From Rhizaria sp. SCN 62-66 (lineage: Eukaryota > Rhizaria, unplaced): a DNA stretch of 23,196 bases. Shown piece by piece: positions 8,247-19,600 of the stretch. The notes under the pieces are model-generated. The model saw only the letters and a list, made by a program, of their open reading frames with translations, did no database searches and was not told the origin of the DNA. Within the stretch, counting starts at the first letter, position 1. The number at the start of each line of letters is the position of its first letter. A program made the position numbers and the translations under genes. Location: NCBI GenBank assembly GCA_001724265.1, contig MEDY01000432.1:1-23196 (forward strand). Direction: 5' to 3'.

Positions 8247-9968
8247 TCAGACCACCTTGTCGCTCGCGATGGCAGCAGCGACCGTGGACACGGTGGGCAC
8301 GGGCGAGAGGTCACCGAGCACGTCGCGAACGAAGCTCTCTGCCTCGGCAGGACTCAGCCCGCTGCCGCTCTTGACAGCACCGCTGTCGCTCATCTCGACC
8401 TCAGCCTCGGTGTTACCGCTGGCGTTGCCGGTACTGCTGGAAGCGTTGTCGTTGGCGGCGGCGCGCTTGGCGGCGGCCTCGGCCTCCGCTGCGGCCGCGG
8501 CGGCGGTGGCGTAGATGGCGATGGCGAGGGGATGCTCGCTGGGCAGACGCATCGTCAGCGTCTTGCGCTGGTAGTAGTCCGCGCAGAGCTCGATGTTGCC
8601 AATCACCTCGCTCAGCAGATGCGAGCGGCCCGGCACCAGGTCCGGTGAGCGGCGCGACACGTGCGAGAAGTGCACGTGGAGGTGGTAGTATGAGGGCACG
8701 TAGTGCAGGTACGCCTGGATGCGGTCGGGACGCATCCCGAAGCGCGCCGAGAGGAAGCGTGTGCCCGCGCTGAGCAGGTTGCGCAGCAGCGGCAGGTGCT
8801 CCGCCGTGAGGTCGCGCAGCGAGGAGACGTCGCGGCGGGTCACAATGGCGAGCGCGTAGAGCTCCTGCTGCCACTCGGGGGCAGCCGACGCCGCGCCAGA
8901 CGCGTAAGCGGATAGAGACTGCGCCAACGGCTCTCCGTTGGCGCTCGCGGCGGTGTTGGCGGCGGCTGTAGAGTCGGTGTCGCCGGGGAGGAGCGGCACG
9001 CCGTCGCTGGCGCGGTTGCAGAGTGTGTGGCAACCGGCCTTGACGGCGGAGGCCATGGCGACGGGGTTAGCCTTGGTGTCGAACGACAGAATGAACCCGT
9101 TCTGCGGGTGCACGTCGTGGTAGATGACGCGCTCGGCCTCCTTGCGGCCCTCAAGGATGTTGTACACCCACCCCAGCGCCCCGCCGTCGCGCGCGCGCTC
9201 GGCGAAGGGCCGGTGCACCGCGGCGTACACGGCGGGCGTCTCGTGCAGCATCAGCGACGGACTGGGCGTAGCCTTGGCGACGTGGCGCGCGGACGCAGGG
9301 TACACCAGGTCGGCCTTGACGGTGTTCTGCGAGGCCGGGAGCGCGGTGGCGACGTACTGCGCGTACACGTCGTTGTCGAACGTGTGCGCCAGCGGCAGCG
9401 CGCCCGTTGGGAAGAGGTCAGACAGCGCGCCGGCGTCGAAGGTGCGCTTCTGCAGCGTCAGCAGCGCAGTGGCCGCGGACCAGGCGTCATGCAGGGACTG
9501 CAGGCGCGAGGACTGGAGCGACTCGAGCTGCTCAGACGTCTTAGCTTCGGCGTCCTTGTCCTTGTTGCCGTTGTCGTTGTTGTTGGTGCTCGTAGAGAGG
9601 AGGTAGGGGAGGATAGCATCGAGCGGCGACGACGAGGACGGCGAGAGCGGCGACGGAGAAGCGGCGGCGGCGGGAGCGGCGGCGCGGGCAACGGTGGCAA
9701 GCGCGGGCGTGGGGAGGAGGTAGCCGAGGAGGATGAGGCGCATGTTCTCGGCGTCGATGCTCAGCACCTTGGTCAGCACGAAGCGCGACAGGTCGGCCAC
9801 GTCGGCGGCGCCCGCGGTCGTGGGGGGCTGCGAGCACAGCGCGCCCGTCGAGGCGCAGAAGCAGGCCGAGACATCAGCGGCTGCCTGCGCGAGGACGGAC
9901 GCGGACAGCGCGGCGGCGGGGCCCGCGGCGGCAGCCTCGACGGCGACAGTGGGGGACGAGAGCGACAT
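8247..9968 (-). CDS. DCPS: Scavenger mRNA decapping enzyme DcpS
   Basis: DcpS hydrolyses the m7GpppN cap left after 3'-5' mRNA decay, releasing m7GMP. The protein has 573 residues from ATG 9968 (A at -3) to TGA 8247-8249; the human enzyme has 337. The HIT motif YYHLHVHF is intact, with His429, His431 and His433 and His431 as the expected nucleophile. Upstream blocks match the family closely: FDNDVYAQYVA (substrate-facing N-terminal domain), VKADLVYPASARHV, GWVYNILEGRKEAERVI, GFILSFDTK, LYALAIVTRRDVSSLRDLT, HLPLLRNLL; downstream HLLSEVIGNIEL and YYQRKTLTMRL. The extra length comes from an Ala/Ser/Pro-rich N-terminal region, an insert of about 65 residues between the GFILSFDTK strand and LYALAIVTRRD, and an Ala/Asn/Ser tail. 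No in-frame TAG. Divergent from the EDEM gene. Confidence 0.97.
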   Translation of the reverse strand: MSLSSPTVAVEAAAAGPAAALSASVLAQAAADVSACFCASTGALCSQPPTTAGAADVADLSRFVLTKVLSIDAENMRLILLGYLLPTPALATVARAAAPAAAASPSPLSPSSSSPLDAILPYLLSTSTNNNDNGNKDKDAEAKTSEQLESLQSSRLQSLHDAWSAATALLTLQKRTFDAGALSDLFPTGALPLAHTFDNDVYAQYVATALPASQNTVKADLVYPASARHVAKATPSPSLMLHETPAVYAAVHRPFAERARDGGALGWVYNILEGRKEAERVIYHDVHPQNGFILSFDTKANPVAMASAVKAGCHTLCNRASDGVPLLPGDTDSTAAANTAASANGEPLAQSLSAYASGAASAAPEWQQELYALAIVTRRDVSSLRDLTAEHLPLLRNLLSAGTRFLSARFGMRPDRIQAYLHYVPSYYHLHVHFSHVSRRSPDLVPGRSHLLSEVIGNIELCADYYQRKTLTMRLPSEHPLAIAIYATAAAAAAEAEAAAKRAAANDNASSSTGNASGNTEAEVEMSDSGAVKSGSGLSPAEAESFVRDVLGDLSPVPTVSTVAAAIASDKVV

Positions 9969-10633
9969 AGTTGATGCGGGTTCTTACGTGCCTATGATTA
10001 ACGAAAGAAGGTGCAGGAACAAGAAAATACAGATTACAGGCGGGTATACATGCATTAAGAGTCCGCTTCTTCTTTCTGAGTCGATATGTGTTGATGTAGT
10101 CTTGAAAAACAAGCGCTCAAGAAGTCTCTCGGCCTAGTGCCTCAACAAAGTCGTCGCCACAGCGAATCGTATCAGGCTTTAAAAACGTATGCAGGCGGTC
10201 TTAGTTCTCCGTCGATAGAAATAACGACCGTTATTCTGGCTAAGAGCTGTTATAAAGTCTTTATTTTTATATTAATTTCACTTCTATTTCTTATATATAC
10301 CTCAAAGCCCTTCTTTTACTTTTGCACATCATCATCGCCCTTGCGTGTCGGTTGCTGCTTGCTGCCCTTTGCTCCTGCTTGGCCCCAACGTTGCCTCTTC
10401 ACCCCAATAGCACTCTTTGTTGATAAACTAGCTTTGATTATTGATCAACACGAGACACACTTTCTCTGTGTGCCCTCACTCTCTCTCACAGTATCGACTG
10501 ACTGACGAGCTTTCCTGCTTTGCATTCTCCTCACTCACAAGTGCATCCATCGAAGTCTCAACCACAAAGAAGTCAGAGCGCAGACCCACAATCACAGCAA
10601 CAGTCTCTGTTGCGCTTGCGCTCTCCCCACACA
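9969..10633. promoter_or_regulatory. Divergent promoter/leader region, DcpS (-) and EDEM-like gene (+)
   Basis: This 665-bp spacer between divergent genes becomes strongly AT-rich around 10250-10330, then pyrimidine-rich (10335-10420). From about 10195 to 10633 the plus strand contains no ATG, so the first ATG after the TATA-like block is that of the EDEM-like gene. This fits a long 5' leader. Open frames here have no codon pattern like that of the real genes. Confidence 0.5.
10251..10256 (+). promoter_or_regulatory. Candidate TATA box of EDEM-like gene
   Basis: TATAAA is followed by an AT-rich block that includes TATATATA near 10290. It lies about 378 nt upstream of the ATG, with no ATG in between. 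No transcription start can be seen from sequence, and an AT-rich spacer can contain this hexamer by chance. Confidence 0.3.
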
Positions 10634-13600
10634 ATGTCTTTTTTAGTTGCAACAGCAGCTCCCAATCCAACGCCCCCACGACGGCTGCTGCTCCTCCTGC
10701 TGCTTTCTCTCCTTTCCTCCTCCTCCATCTGCCTCGCTGCCGCCCCCGACGTCGCCACCGAGCCCGCCACTGCGCCCCCGTCGGCGCGCGCGTCCCCCGC
10801 GGCGCCCTGGTCCCCACCCGCGGACCCCGCGCTCTGGGGCACTGCGCTCGGCCGGCGCCTCGCTCTGCACGCCGCCTCGGCCATCTCGCACAGCGCAGTC
10901 TACTCATACGCCGACTCGCCGAGCCCGCTGCTGGGACTCGTGGCGCCCGGGCTGCGCACCGCGCGCGCGCGCATCGGGCCCGCGTTCACGGGCTACTTGG
11001 ACGACAATGAGGCGCGACAGGACACCGACCCCGACCCCGACACCGACGCTGACTTTGGCGCTGACGCTGGCAATGGCAATGACTGCGACGTTAATAATGC
11101 GTCGCCGCGGTCGCAGCCGTGCTCCAAGTCGCAATCCCAGTCGCAGAGGCCGCCACTGCCGCCATCCCACACGCGCACGGCGACGCTGTTCCCCAAAAGC
11201 ACAGGCGCTGACTCGAGCCCGAGCGTCAGCGCGAGCCCGGACTACACCGCCAGTGACGACATCGACAACGACAACGCCTCCAATGACGGCAGCAACAACA
11301 GCAACAACCATGACAGTACACTTCCTGCTGCGAGGAGTCCGGGAAGTAATCCTTTTCGTCCGACGCTGAGCCGCCGCGAGCGCCTGGCTTCGTCCCGCGC
11401 GCGCGCGCTGCTGCTGCTGCGGCGCTCCTACGGGGCCTACGCGCGCCACGCGCTGCCGTTCGACGAGCTACGGCCGCTGACGGCATCGCGCGCTAACAAT
11501 CTGATTGAGCTGGGCGGACCCGGCCCGCGCCAGTCGGCCGCGGCCGCGTATCCCGGGCTGGCGCTCACGCTGGTTGACGCGCTGTCGACGCTGGCGGTGG
11601 CAGGCGCCTGGGGAGAGGTCTCCACCGCCGCGCGCTGGCTCGACCGCTGGGTTGGCACGGGCGCGGGCGTGTACTGGGGCGGCGACGACGCCAACAGGAC
11701 CAGGGCTCTCCGTGTCAGGTCCAAGACCAGCGACCGTGACAGTGTCAATGACGACATCAGTGACAACGCTCAGTATGACGACGATGATGATGGTGATGTT
11801 GTTGACTATGATGAGGAGGAAGGCTACTGTCTTGATCTCCTGGATGATGCTACTCTCGGTGACAGTCGCAGCGGGCACCGTATCAGTGATGATGAGGCTT
11901 CTTTGTGCGGTTTTGAGGCCTAGATCCGCGCTGCTGAACGCGCAAAGATCGGGAAGTTAAGCCGCCGCGATATGAAGGTAGGCCGCATCTACGCAGCACT
12001 CGCAGCGTCACAGTCCGGCCGCGCCGACAACTCCTCGGTCGACGACCTATCCTCGAAGTTAAGCCGGCTCTCGGGCTACTCCGGCCCGCTGTACAGCGCG
12101 GCCGCACTCGAGTCCCTGCTGCATACCGTGCCGGCGACGCACGCGGCGACCTTTGCGGCTGCGGCGGAGGCGGCGGCCAAGGACGCCGAGGCTGAGGCTA
12201 CGGCTGCCGTCTCGGCTGCAAGTGCGAATGCTAACACTGGCGCTGCCAGTGAGAGTGGAGACACGAAGTGCGGCCAGTACGGCCCCAGCACTCCGCAGTT
12301 ACAGCCGCACCCGCAGTCCCGCTCGGGAGCAAAGAGCGGCCGTGACAGCGCCGCCGCCGGCGCCAGCGACGAGGGCGCTAAGGCTGCTGCTGCCGTTGCC
12401 GCCGCCGTCGCCGCCGCTAAGCGTGCCCGCACCCTGGCCACTGCGGCCGCGGCTGACGTTGTGCCTATTGCGGTGCTGGCGCCGGTGACCGTCGCCCGTC
12501 GCGCGCGGCAACAGCAGCAGCGCGAGCAGGTGGTGCCGCTGTCGGAGCGGCGGCGCGCCGCGGAGAAGAAGAAGAAGACTGCTGCGAGCTATTCGGAAAG
12601 CGACATGAGTGCGATCCCGGTTACCAAGTGGGGCGTTGACGCGCTGTTTACGGCCGGCGCGCACGGCCACTCGTTCTCGCCGCTCTACGACATCCCCACG
12701 CATTTGGACAGGCACAACAAGGACTCTTACACTGTCCACACGCAGTCTCACTCTGCTTCTGTGCCGAACGGCGGCAGTGTTCTATACCGCAACCGCGGCT
12801 CGTTCGACGTCGACGCGCGCGTGAACGTGTTCGAGGCCAACATCAGGCTGCTCGGCGGCTTAATTTCCGGACACGAGCTCCTCGACCACTGGCAGCGCGA
12901 GAACAGCTTCGTCATCACCAAGCTAGTCGCTACTAAAACGAGGAAGACAAAGACATCTCAGAGCGCGAGTGCAGATGTCGACGACAGTTCGGCTGCGCCG
13001 ACCGTGACCGTGGCCGCGAGCGAGCCCGCTGTGGCGTACGATGGCAGTCTGCTGCGGCTGGCGGGCGACCTGGGCGACCGCCTGCTGCGGACCTTCGACT
13101 TGTACCAGCACCACGCTCGCAACGATACACACCCCACGGGGCCAAACGCCAGTAACAAGGGCGACGCCAAGAGTAGCGAGAGCGCCGGCGCTTTGAGCAC
13201 CGTCGCGCTGATCGACAGCGTTGTCACCAGTGTCGGTGACGTCATGCAGCGAAACTACATCAAATCCCTCCTTAGCCGCTTGCGCGCCGAGTCTGCTTCG
13301 CTAGCTAACGCGTCTGCAACCGCCGCAGCTGCGGCTGAGACCTCCGAGGACCAGGCACGGCTGAAGCAACAGCTGCAGCAGCTGCGGCAGTTTACCCCTC
13401 CGGCGCCGCACACCGTGTTCCCTTTCCCCGCGCGCTCTCGCTCCGCGACGGGCACCGTCACGCCGCCTTTATCGCCGCTGCGGCACCAGACACACCCCTC
13501 CGCGCTCCCCGCCACTGCAGCAACGACGGCGACGGCCAAGAGCCAGTCTTCGACTGCATCAGAGGTCACCGCCGAGAAGGAGAAGACCTCTCGCTCTCGC

Positions 13601-16600
13601 TCTCGCTCCCAAAAGTCCCAGTCGCAGTCTGCGCCGGCGCCGCCGTCCCCCTCGTGGCTGCCGTCGGCCTGGGTGTCTCTGCGCCACGGCCGCGGCCCGC
13701 GCGAGACGCCCGAGACGTGTCTGGCGGGCGCGGGCACGCTCGCGCTTGAGTTCGGCGCGCTGTCGGCGCTCTCTGGCGACGCCACTTACTTAGAGGCCGC
13801 CGACGCCGCCACGCGCCAGATGCTCTCGCTGCGCTCCGCGCTGGGGTTGCTCGGCAACGGCATTGACAAGGCGCGCGGCGCGTGGCAGACCGGCGGCGGC
13901 GCCGTGCTGGCGGGGATCGGCTCCGGCACCGACTCGTTCTACGAGTACCTGCTCAAGGCCTTCGTCGCGTTCGGCGACGCGCGCTACCTGGACATGTTCG
14001 AGAGCGCGTACTCGCCCGCGCTGCAGCACCTGCGGCGTGGGCCCTGGTACGTTGAGGCCGACGCCGCGACTGGCCGCGCGGTCCACTCGCAGTTCAATTC
14101 GCTCCAAGCTTTCTGGCCCGGCATGCAGAGTCTCTACGGCGACATCACCCCCGCTGTGGCCACTGCTGAAGCGTTCTTCGCGCTCTGGCAGCGCTTCGAG
14201 TCATTCCCCGAGCGGTATCTGCTGGACCAGCGGCAGGTGCACGGCAGCGAGCGTTATTACCCGCTGCGGCCCGAGCTGGCCGAGAGCCTGTACCATCTGC
14301 ACCGCGCGACGCGCGAGCCGCGCTGGGCGGCCATGGGCGAGGTGCTGCTCGACAGCCTAGAGCGCTGGACGCGCGCTCCCGCGGGGTATGCGTCGCTGCG
14401 GGACGCGCCCGCCAAGGAGCGTGAGGACCAGCAGCCCTCGTACTTCCTCTCCGAGACGTGCAAGTACCTCTACCTGCTCTTCGATGACGCCGCCGCCGCC
14501 GCGCCGCCGCGGGCGCAGGCGCACGGCACGCAGAGCGGCAAGAGACTGCGCGGTAGTGGCTCCGGCGGCTGCGTTATGAGCGCGTCCCATAGGAGCGGTG
14601 CTGAGGTCTCAGAGTGCGATGCTCGTGCCGTAACGAAGGAGGGCGGCGTCACTAGCGTTTCGAGAAAGGCTTCTTGCGCTCGCGCAGAGGCCACTCACGC
14701 GAGAAATGCCAGCGCTCCGTGGGCCCGCGTGAGCACCCCCGGCGGCCGCGTGACTGGCGCGGCGCTCGCGCACAGCGTCGACTGGCTCTACACGACGGAG
14801 GGCCACCTGCTCCCGGTCAAGGCGCGGTGGCAGGGCTTCGCGCAGCGCCACGCCGAGAGCCGGCCCGGACTCAACCCCAGCGACGGCGACATCGACGGCG
14901 TCTACGACAGCGTCGGCGACGGCGAAGGTGACGGTGACTCTGAGGCTGCGACATCTGCTGCAAGTGGGGCTAATCGCCGGAGCACGACGACGACGACGAC
15001 GACGGTGGCGCTGGCGCTGGGGCTGACCGAGGCTGGACTGGGGGCGGTTCCCGAGGACCGCTGCCCCTCAGCACTGCTCACGACTGCCACGACGACAACG
15101 ACGACGACAACGACGGCGATGAGTCGGAAAACAAAGGCGGACGATAACACCGCTGCTCTTGTGTCTCGCGATATCTCGAGCGCGAGCTCGACTTCTAGCT
15201 CTAGCTCTAGCTCTCGCTCGCACACGGTCACGGTTCCCTTCGCGACCGAGCGCGCGCACCCGTTCCCGTGGGAAGGCCCGCCCTCGGTCGCGGCCCGCGC
15301 GCGCGCCTCGTCGCTGCGCTGCCCGCTGCCCGCGGCGCTGCTGCCGCCCTCGGTCGGCGCGCGCTCGCTCGAGGCCGTCCACGCCGCGACCGACACGGCT
15401 GCGGCAGACGCGGCCGCGGCGGCGGCGCTTGCGGCCGCGCTCCTCGCCACCATTCCCAGCGGCGGCAGCAGCGGCGGTGCTAGTGGCGGCGGCAACGCGG
15501 ATAAGGTCGTTTTGGCCGCCGCTGCGGCCGCCGCGGCCGCCAAAGCGACCGCGCTGGCCGGCATTGCGCACACTCTCCCCCCGAGCGCGGCTGCGAGCGC
15601 GAGCGCGAGCCCGAGTGGCAACGGCCACGCGCTGAGGCACGGCGGGTTTGAGCTGCCTGGCAGCGAGGGCGAGCTCTCGCTGGCCGCGATGCTCTTCTGG
15701 TTCCGCGACCACACCGCGACCACGCTTGCCGCCACAAACACTAGTACTATTATCAGCAACAGCAGCGGCAGCAGCACTGATAACGACGACAGCGGTGCCG
15801 TCGTTGACCAGCGCAGTGACGAGAACAGCGCGGAGCACAGCAACGCCGACGCCAGCGCTTTGCCCGCGTCTCGTGCGCCGACTGCGTCGCCGTTGCCACT
15901 GTCGCCTGCGCCAGTGATCTGGAACGGCGCAGAGGCCGCTGCAGCCGTTGAGGCAGCGTACTACGCCCTGATCCTGCGCTGCAGCCCTCCCGCGGACCGT
16001 GGCAACGACAGTGACAGCCGTAGCGTTGTCAGCGCTGGAGCTAAAGCTGCTTCTAGCAAGTCGCCGCTCGCGCAGTCGCCCTCAGCCGCAGCTCCAGCGG
16101 CGGCGGCGGCGCTCAGCCCGGCGCCTCCCGCGGCGCCGGGCCCGCTAACCGAGTGGATGGCGCTGGCGCTGCTGCGCGCGCTGGCGCCTCGGCACGTGCG
16201 GCGCGCGTGGGCGCGCGGGCAGAACCCCAGCCCGGCGCTGCTGCGCAAGCATCAGCAGCTGCAGCAGCCGCAGCAGCCGCATCCGACGCGGGGCAAGAGC
16301 CGCCGCAGCCGCGGTCGCGGGAGCGGTGGCGGTGAGAGCGAGGGTGAGAGCGCGTCAGCTGTCGCGAGGGCGGGCGATATGCGCGATGCTGGTCTCGCGT
16401 CTGAGCTGGAGCTGTACCTCCAGTGTCCGCTCGACAGCTTCCGTGACCACTCGCACGCGAACGGCGCTAGCGCTGCCGAGGACGACAACGCCAAGAGCGG
16501 CGCGGCCGCCGCGCAGCGCAGCCACATCAGCAACGGCGGCCTGCCTCCGCTGCCGCCGCTGCCGGCGACCGCGGTCTCCGCCGTGCGCGCCGCGGCCGCT

Positions 16601-19600
16601 GAGACGGGCTTCATTGCGCCCTTTCCGCAGCGGCAGCAGCTCGCGGTGCGCATCGCCAGCGGCGCCCCCACTCCGCCCGCACCCGCGCCTGCGCCCGCGA
16701 CTTCGCCCACGCCCGCGTCTGTGTCTGCGTCTGCGTCTGCTGCGAGCGCGTCGTCGAGCAGCAGCAGCAACAGCAATGTGGTGGCTGACCCCGACGCTGA
16801 CTCCAGCTCTGCCGCTGCTGTTACTGTCAGCGCCGCGAGTCCCGATACCAGCGGCGACCTGGGCTACGGCACCACGGGCGGCTCCGTGGTCTCTTTGCTG
16901 GACCTGGGCACCGGCGAGGCGCTGCACGTCGCGGGCGTCAACGACCGGTTCCAGCTGCCACCCGCCGCGAGCATCAACGGCAATGGCAGCGGCGGCGGCG
17001 ACTTAGAGTCGCAGTCTCAGTCAAAGCAGAGTGGGGACAACGAAGACGAGAGTAATGGTAGCAACAGTGGCGAGAAGTCTGTCCAGCTGGGCCCCTCTAT
17101 CCCGCACCCCACCATCGTCATCACCGCGGTCACCGTTCCCACGGCCACCGCGCTCGCGGCCGCTAGTTCTAGCTCTAGCTCTACTGCGAGCGATAGTGTG
17201 AGTGACAGTGCGGTTGCGCCAGTGAGCGCTGCAGAGACTGCTTCGTGGTGCACGGTGCTGGCCACGAGCGCGCACCTGGCGTTCGGCGGCAGTGGGGCGC
17301 CCGTCGCCTCTGCAGCAAGCGCAAACGCCGCTGCCGCAGCGACCACGGTCACAGCCTCGGCGACAGCAACATCTGCTGCTGCTCAAGCGCGCACCACAGC
17401 GTCCGCCGGCGGCTTGACTTTGCGCTACACCCCCGAGGAGGTGAACGCTGCGGCCGCTGTGGCGTCCGCGGCTGCCGCGGCGGCGGCACTGGCGGAGGCT
17501 GCTGCGGAGGCTGCGGAGGCCGCGGCATCGGCGTCCGAGCAGGTTGCTGCGATGGCGATGCTCTCGTATCACGAGGCCCAGGCCGAGGCTGACGCTGAGG
17601 CTGAGGCGGAGGCTGCGGCAGTAGCTTCGACACTGGCAGCGGCAAAGCGAGGTGTTAGCAGCGACACCGAATATGCTAACGTTGTCGACGACAGCGCTGC
17701 CGACGCCGCCGACGCTGCCTACGCCGCCGCGATTGCCGACCGCGCTACCGACGACGACGGCGACGACGACATCGCGACCGAAAGCGAGGCCGTCAGCGGC
17801 GAGTGGGCGATGCGCCGTCTCACGGGGCTCTTCCTCCTCACCGCCGCTGAGCCGCACCCCGCCACGACTGCGGCGGCGACAAAAGCAGCAGCGGCAGCCG
17901 CGGCAGCGGCAGCGGCGGGAGAGGGTGATGACGCCGACTCAGCAGAATCCAGCGGCCCCGGCCCAGCGGCAGCGGGCGCCAGCGCCGTGTGCAGCGTGCG
18001 CAAGGTCCAGGCCGCGGCCGCGCTGTCCGTGGCCGCGGCGCACAGCCGGTCCCAGTGCCCGGTCCCCGCCGCGCTGGCCGCCGCGCTGGCGGCGCCCGCG
18101 CCCTCGGTGGCCGACGCCGCCGCGTCGCTGCTGCGCGGCGGGGGGCTGAGCGTCCCCCTGGACGGCGAGGCGCGCAGCCGGAGCGTGGCGGTGTCGCTGA
18201 CGCTGCTGCTGACGACGCTCGAGACGGCGGCGGGCGCGCTTGCGGCGCTGTCGCAATACTCGCGCGCGCAGCTGCAGGCCGCGGTGCCGCAGTCGCAACA
18301 GGCCGACGCGCACCTGCTCGCGCTCTCGCGCGGCGGGTTGGGGCTCACGGGCGCACAGTCGTTCCTGCTCTCGGCGTACGCGCAGTCGCACTTAAACACG
18401 CTCTTGGATCCTTCTCTGCACTCGCAGTCAGTTGACACGGATACCGCGCTTACTGCCGCCGAATCTGACTCCGGTTCCGACTCTGGCTCCTCCTTTGACT
18501 CGGACTCCGCCGCCTCTGCTTCTGCATCAGCGTCTGCGTCGGTGTCGCTGGCCCGGTCCGGGCTGTCTCGGCTGCTGTCGCTGCACTCGGAGCTGGCCAG
18601 ACTCGCCGGCCTCGTCGACCCCACGGTGGCGACCATCACGCTCACCGTCCCGCCCCCCCTGGGTCTGCGCGCCGCGCTCAAGGCGACCGCGGAGAGGGAC
18701 TCCGCTGCCGCGACCGCCGCTGCTGCTGTTGACAAGATTCGCGACTCAAGCAATGCTGTGACCGCCACGGCGAGTCCTGCCGCTGATGCCGTCGCCGCTG
18801 CTGCTGCTGCTGCCGCCGCTGCGACCCAGAGCTCCCGCCGCGTGAGTTTGTCCGACCGCGCCCGGCGCGCCAAGGCTGCTGCCGCTGTGGCCGCCGCGTC
18901 CGCCTCAAGCGCCGCCGTGCGCGCTGCTGACGCCGCGGCCGCGGCCACCGAGGCCACCGCCGCGCTCACCGCGGCGCGCGCCGAGTACCAGAGGCGGCTT
19001 AAGTTAGAGCAGAGGCTGGACCCGGCTGTGGCGAGTGCCAGTGCGGGCGATAGCGGCGCCGATGCTGCCGAGAGCGCTAGCGACGAGAGCAGTGAGTCTG
19101 GCGAAGTCGTCGTGCTGAACCGTATCATCAGCACGCTTGACGCTGCTGTCGCTCACGCGCACTCACTCTCACGGCACGACGCTAACAGCGCTGCCACTGC
19201 TGCGGCGAGCTCTGCGAGTGTTCTTGCTTTGTTCCGCGCGCCGCCGCCCCCGCGCGCGCTGCCTGTGCCCGCGACGCGGGCCCCCGCGCCCTTCACGGCT
19301 GCGACCGCGCTGTCGGTTACGCTCCCGCGCTGTCCCGCGCTACGGCTGCCGCTGGTGCCCGCCGCGCTGGGCGCGCCGCTACCGCGCGCAAGCGGGCCCG
19401 CGGCCGCCGTGCTGCGCCGCCGCGGCGCCGCTGCGGCCGCCGTCGCCGCAGCCGCCAACGCTGCCGCTGCGCTCGGTGTGGTGAGTGCTGCCGGTGCGAG
19501 TCCTGTTGTGGGGCCGGCGGAGGCTGCGTTCGCTGTAGCGTCTGCGTCCCCGTCGGCTGAGTATCTGCTGACACCGCGCGCTTTTCGTGCGGGCGGCAAG

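Noticed and set aside
9027-9974. Plus-strand open frame of 315 codons opposite DcpS
   Set aside because: Arg/Gly-rich shadow; DcpS on the minus strand has the full HIT motif and long family matches.
10137-10505. Plus-strand open frame of 122 codons with a hydrophobic stretch upstream of the EDEM-like gene
   Set aside because: It lies in AT-rich spacer, has no ATG start and a composition unlike the real genes; more likely promoter and leader sequence.
11921-11923. Pyrrolysine or selenocysteine insertion at TAG
   Set aside because: Pyrrolysine is not known from eukaryotic nuclear genes and selenocysteine uses UGA; general reassignment or simple readthrough is more economical.
14902-15843. Minus-strand open frame of 313 codons inside the EDEM-like gene
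   Set aside because: Antisense shadow of triplet repeats and Ala tracts; its homopolymers (Val, Ala, Ser) are just the complement of the Thr/Asp/Ala runs.
17719-19134. Long antisense open frame (471 codons, minus strand) inside the EDEM-like gene
   Set aside because: It mirrors Ala/Ser-rich GC-dense coding sequence on the plus strand; stop codons are rare in every frame at this GC content. No recognisable motif.
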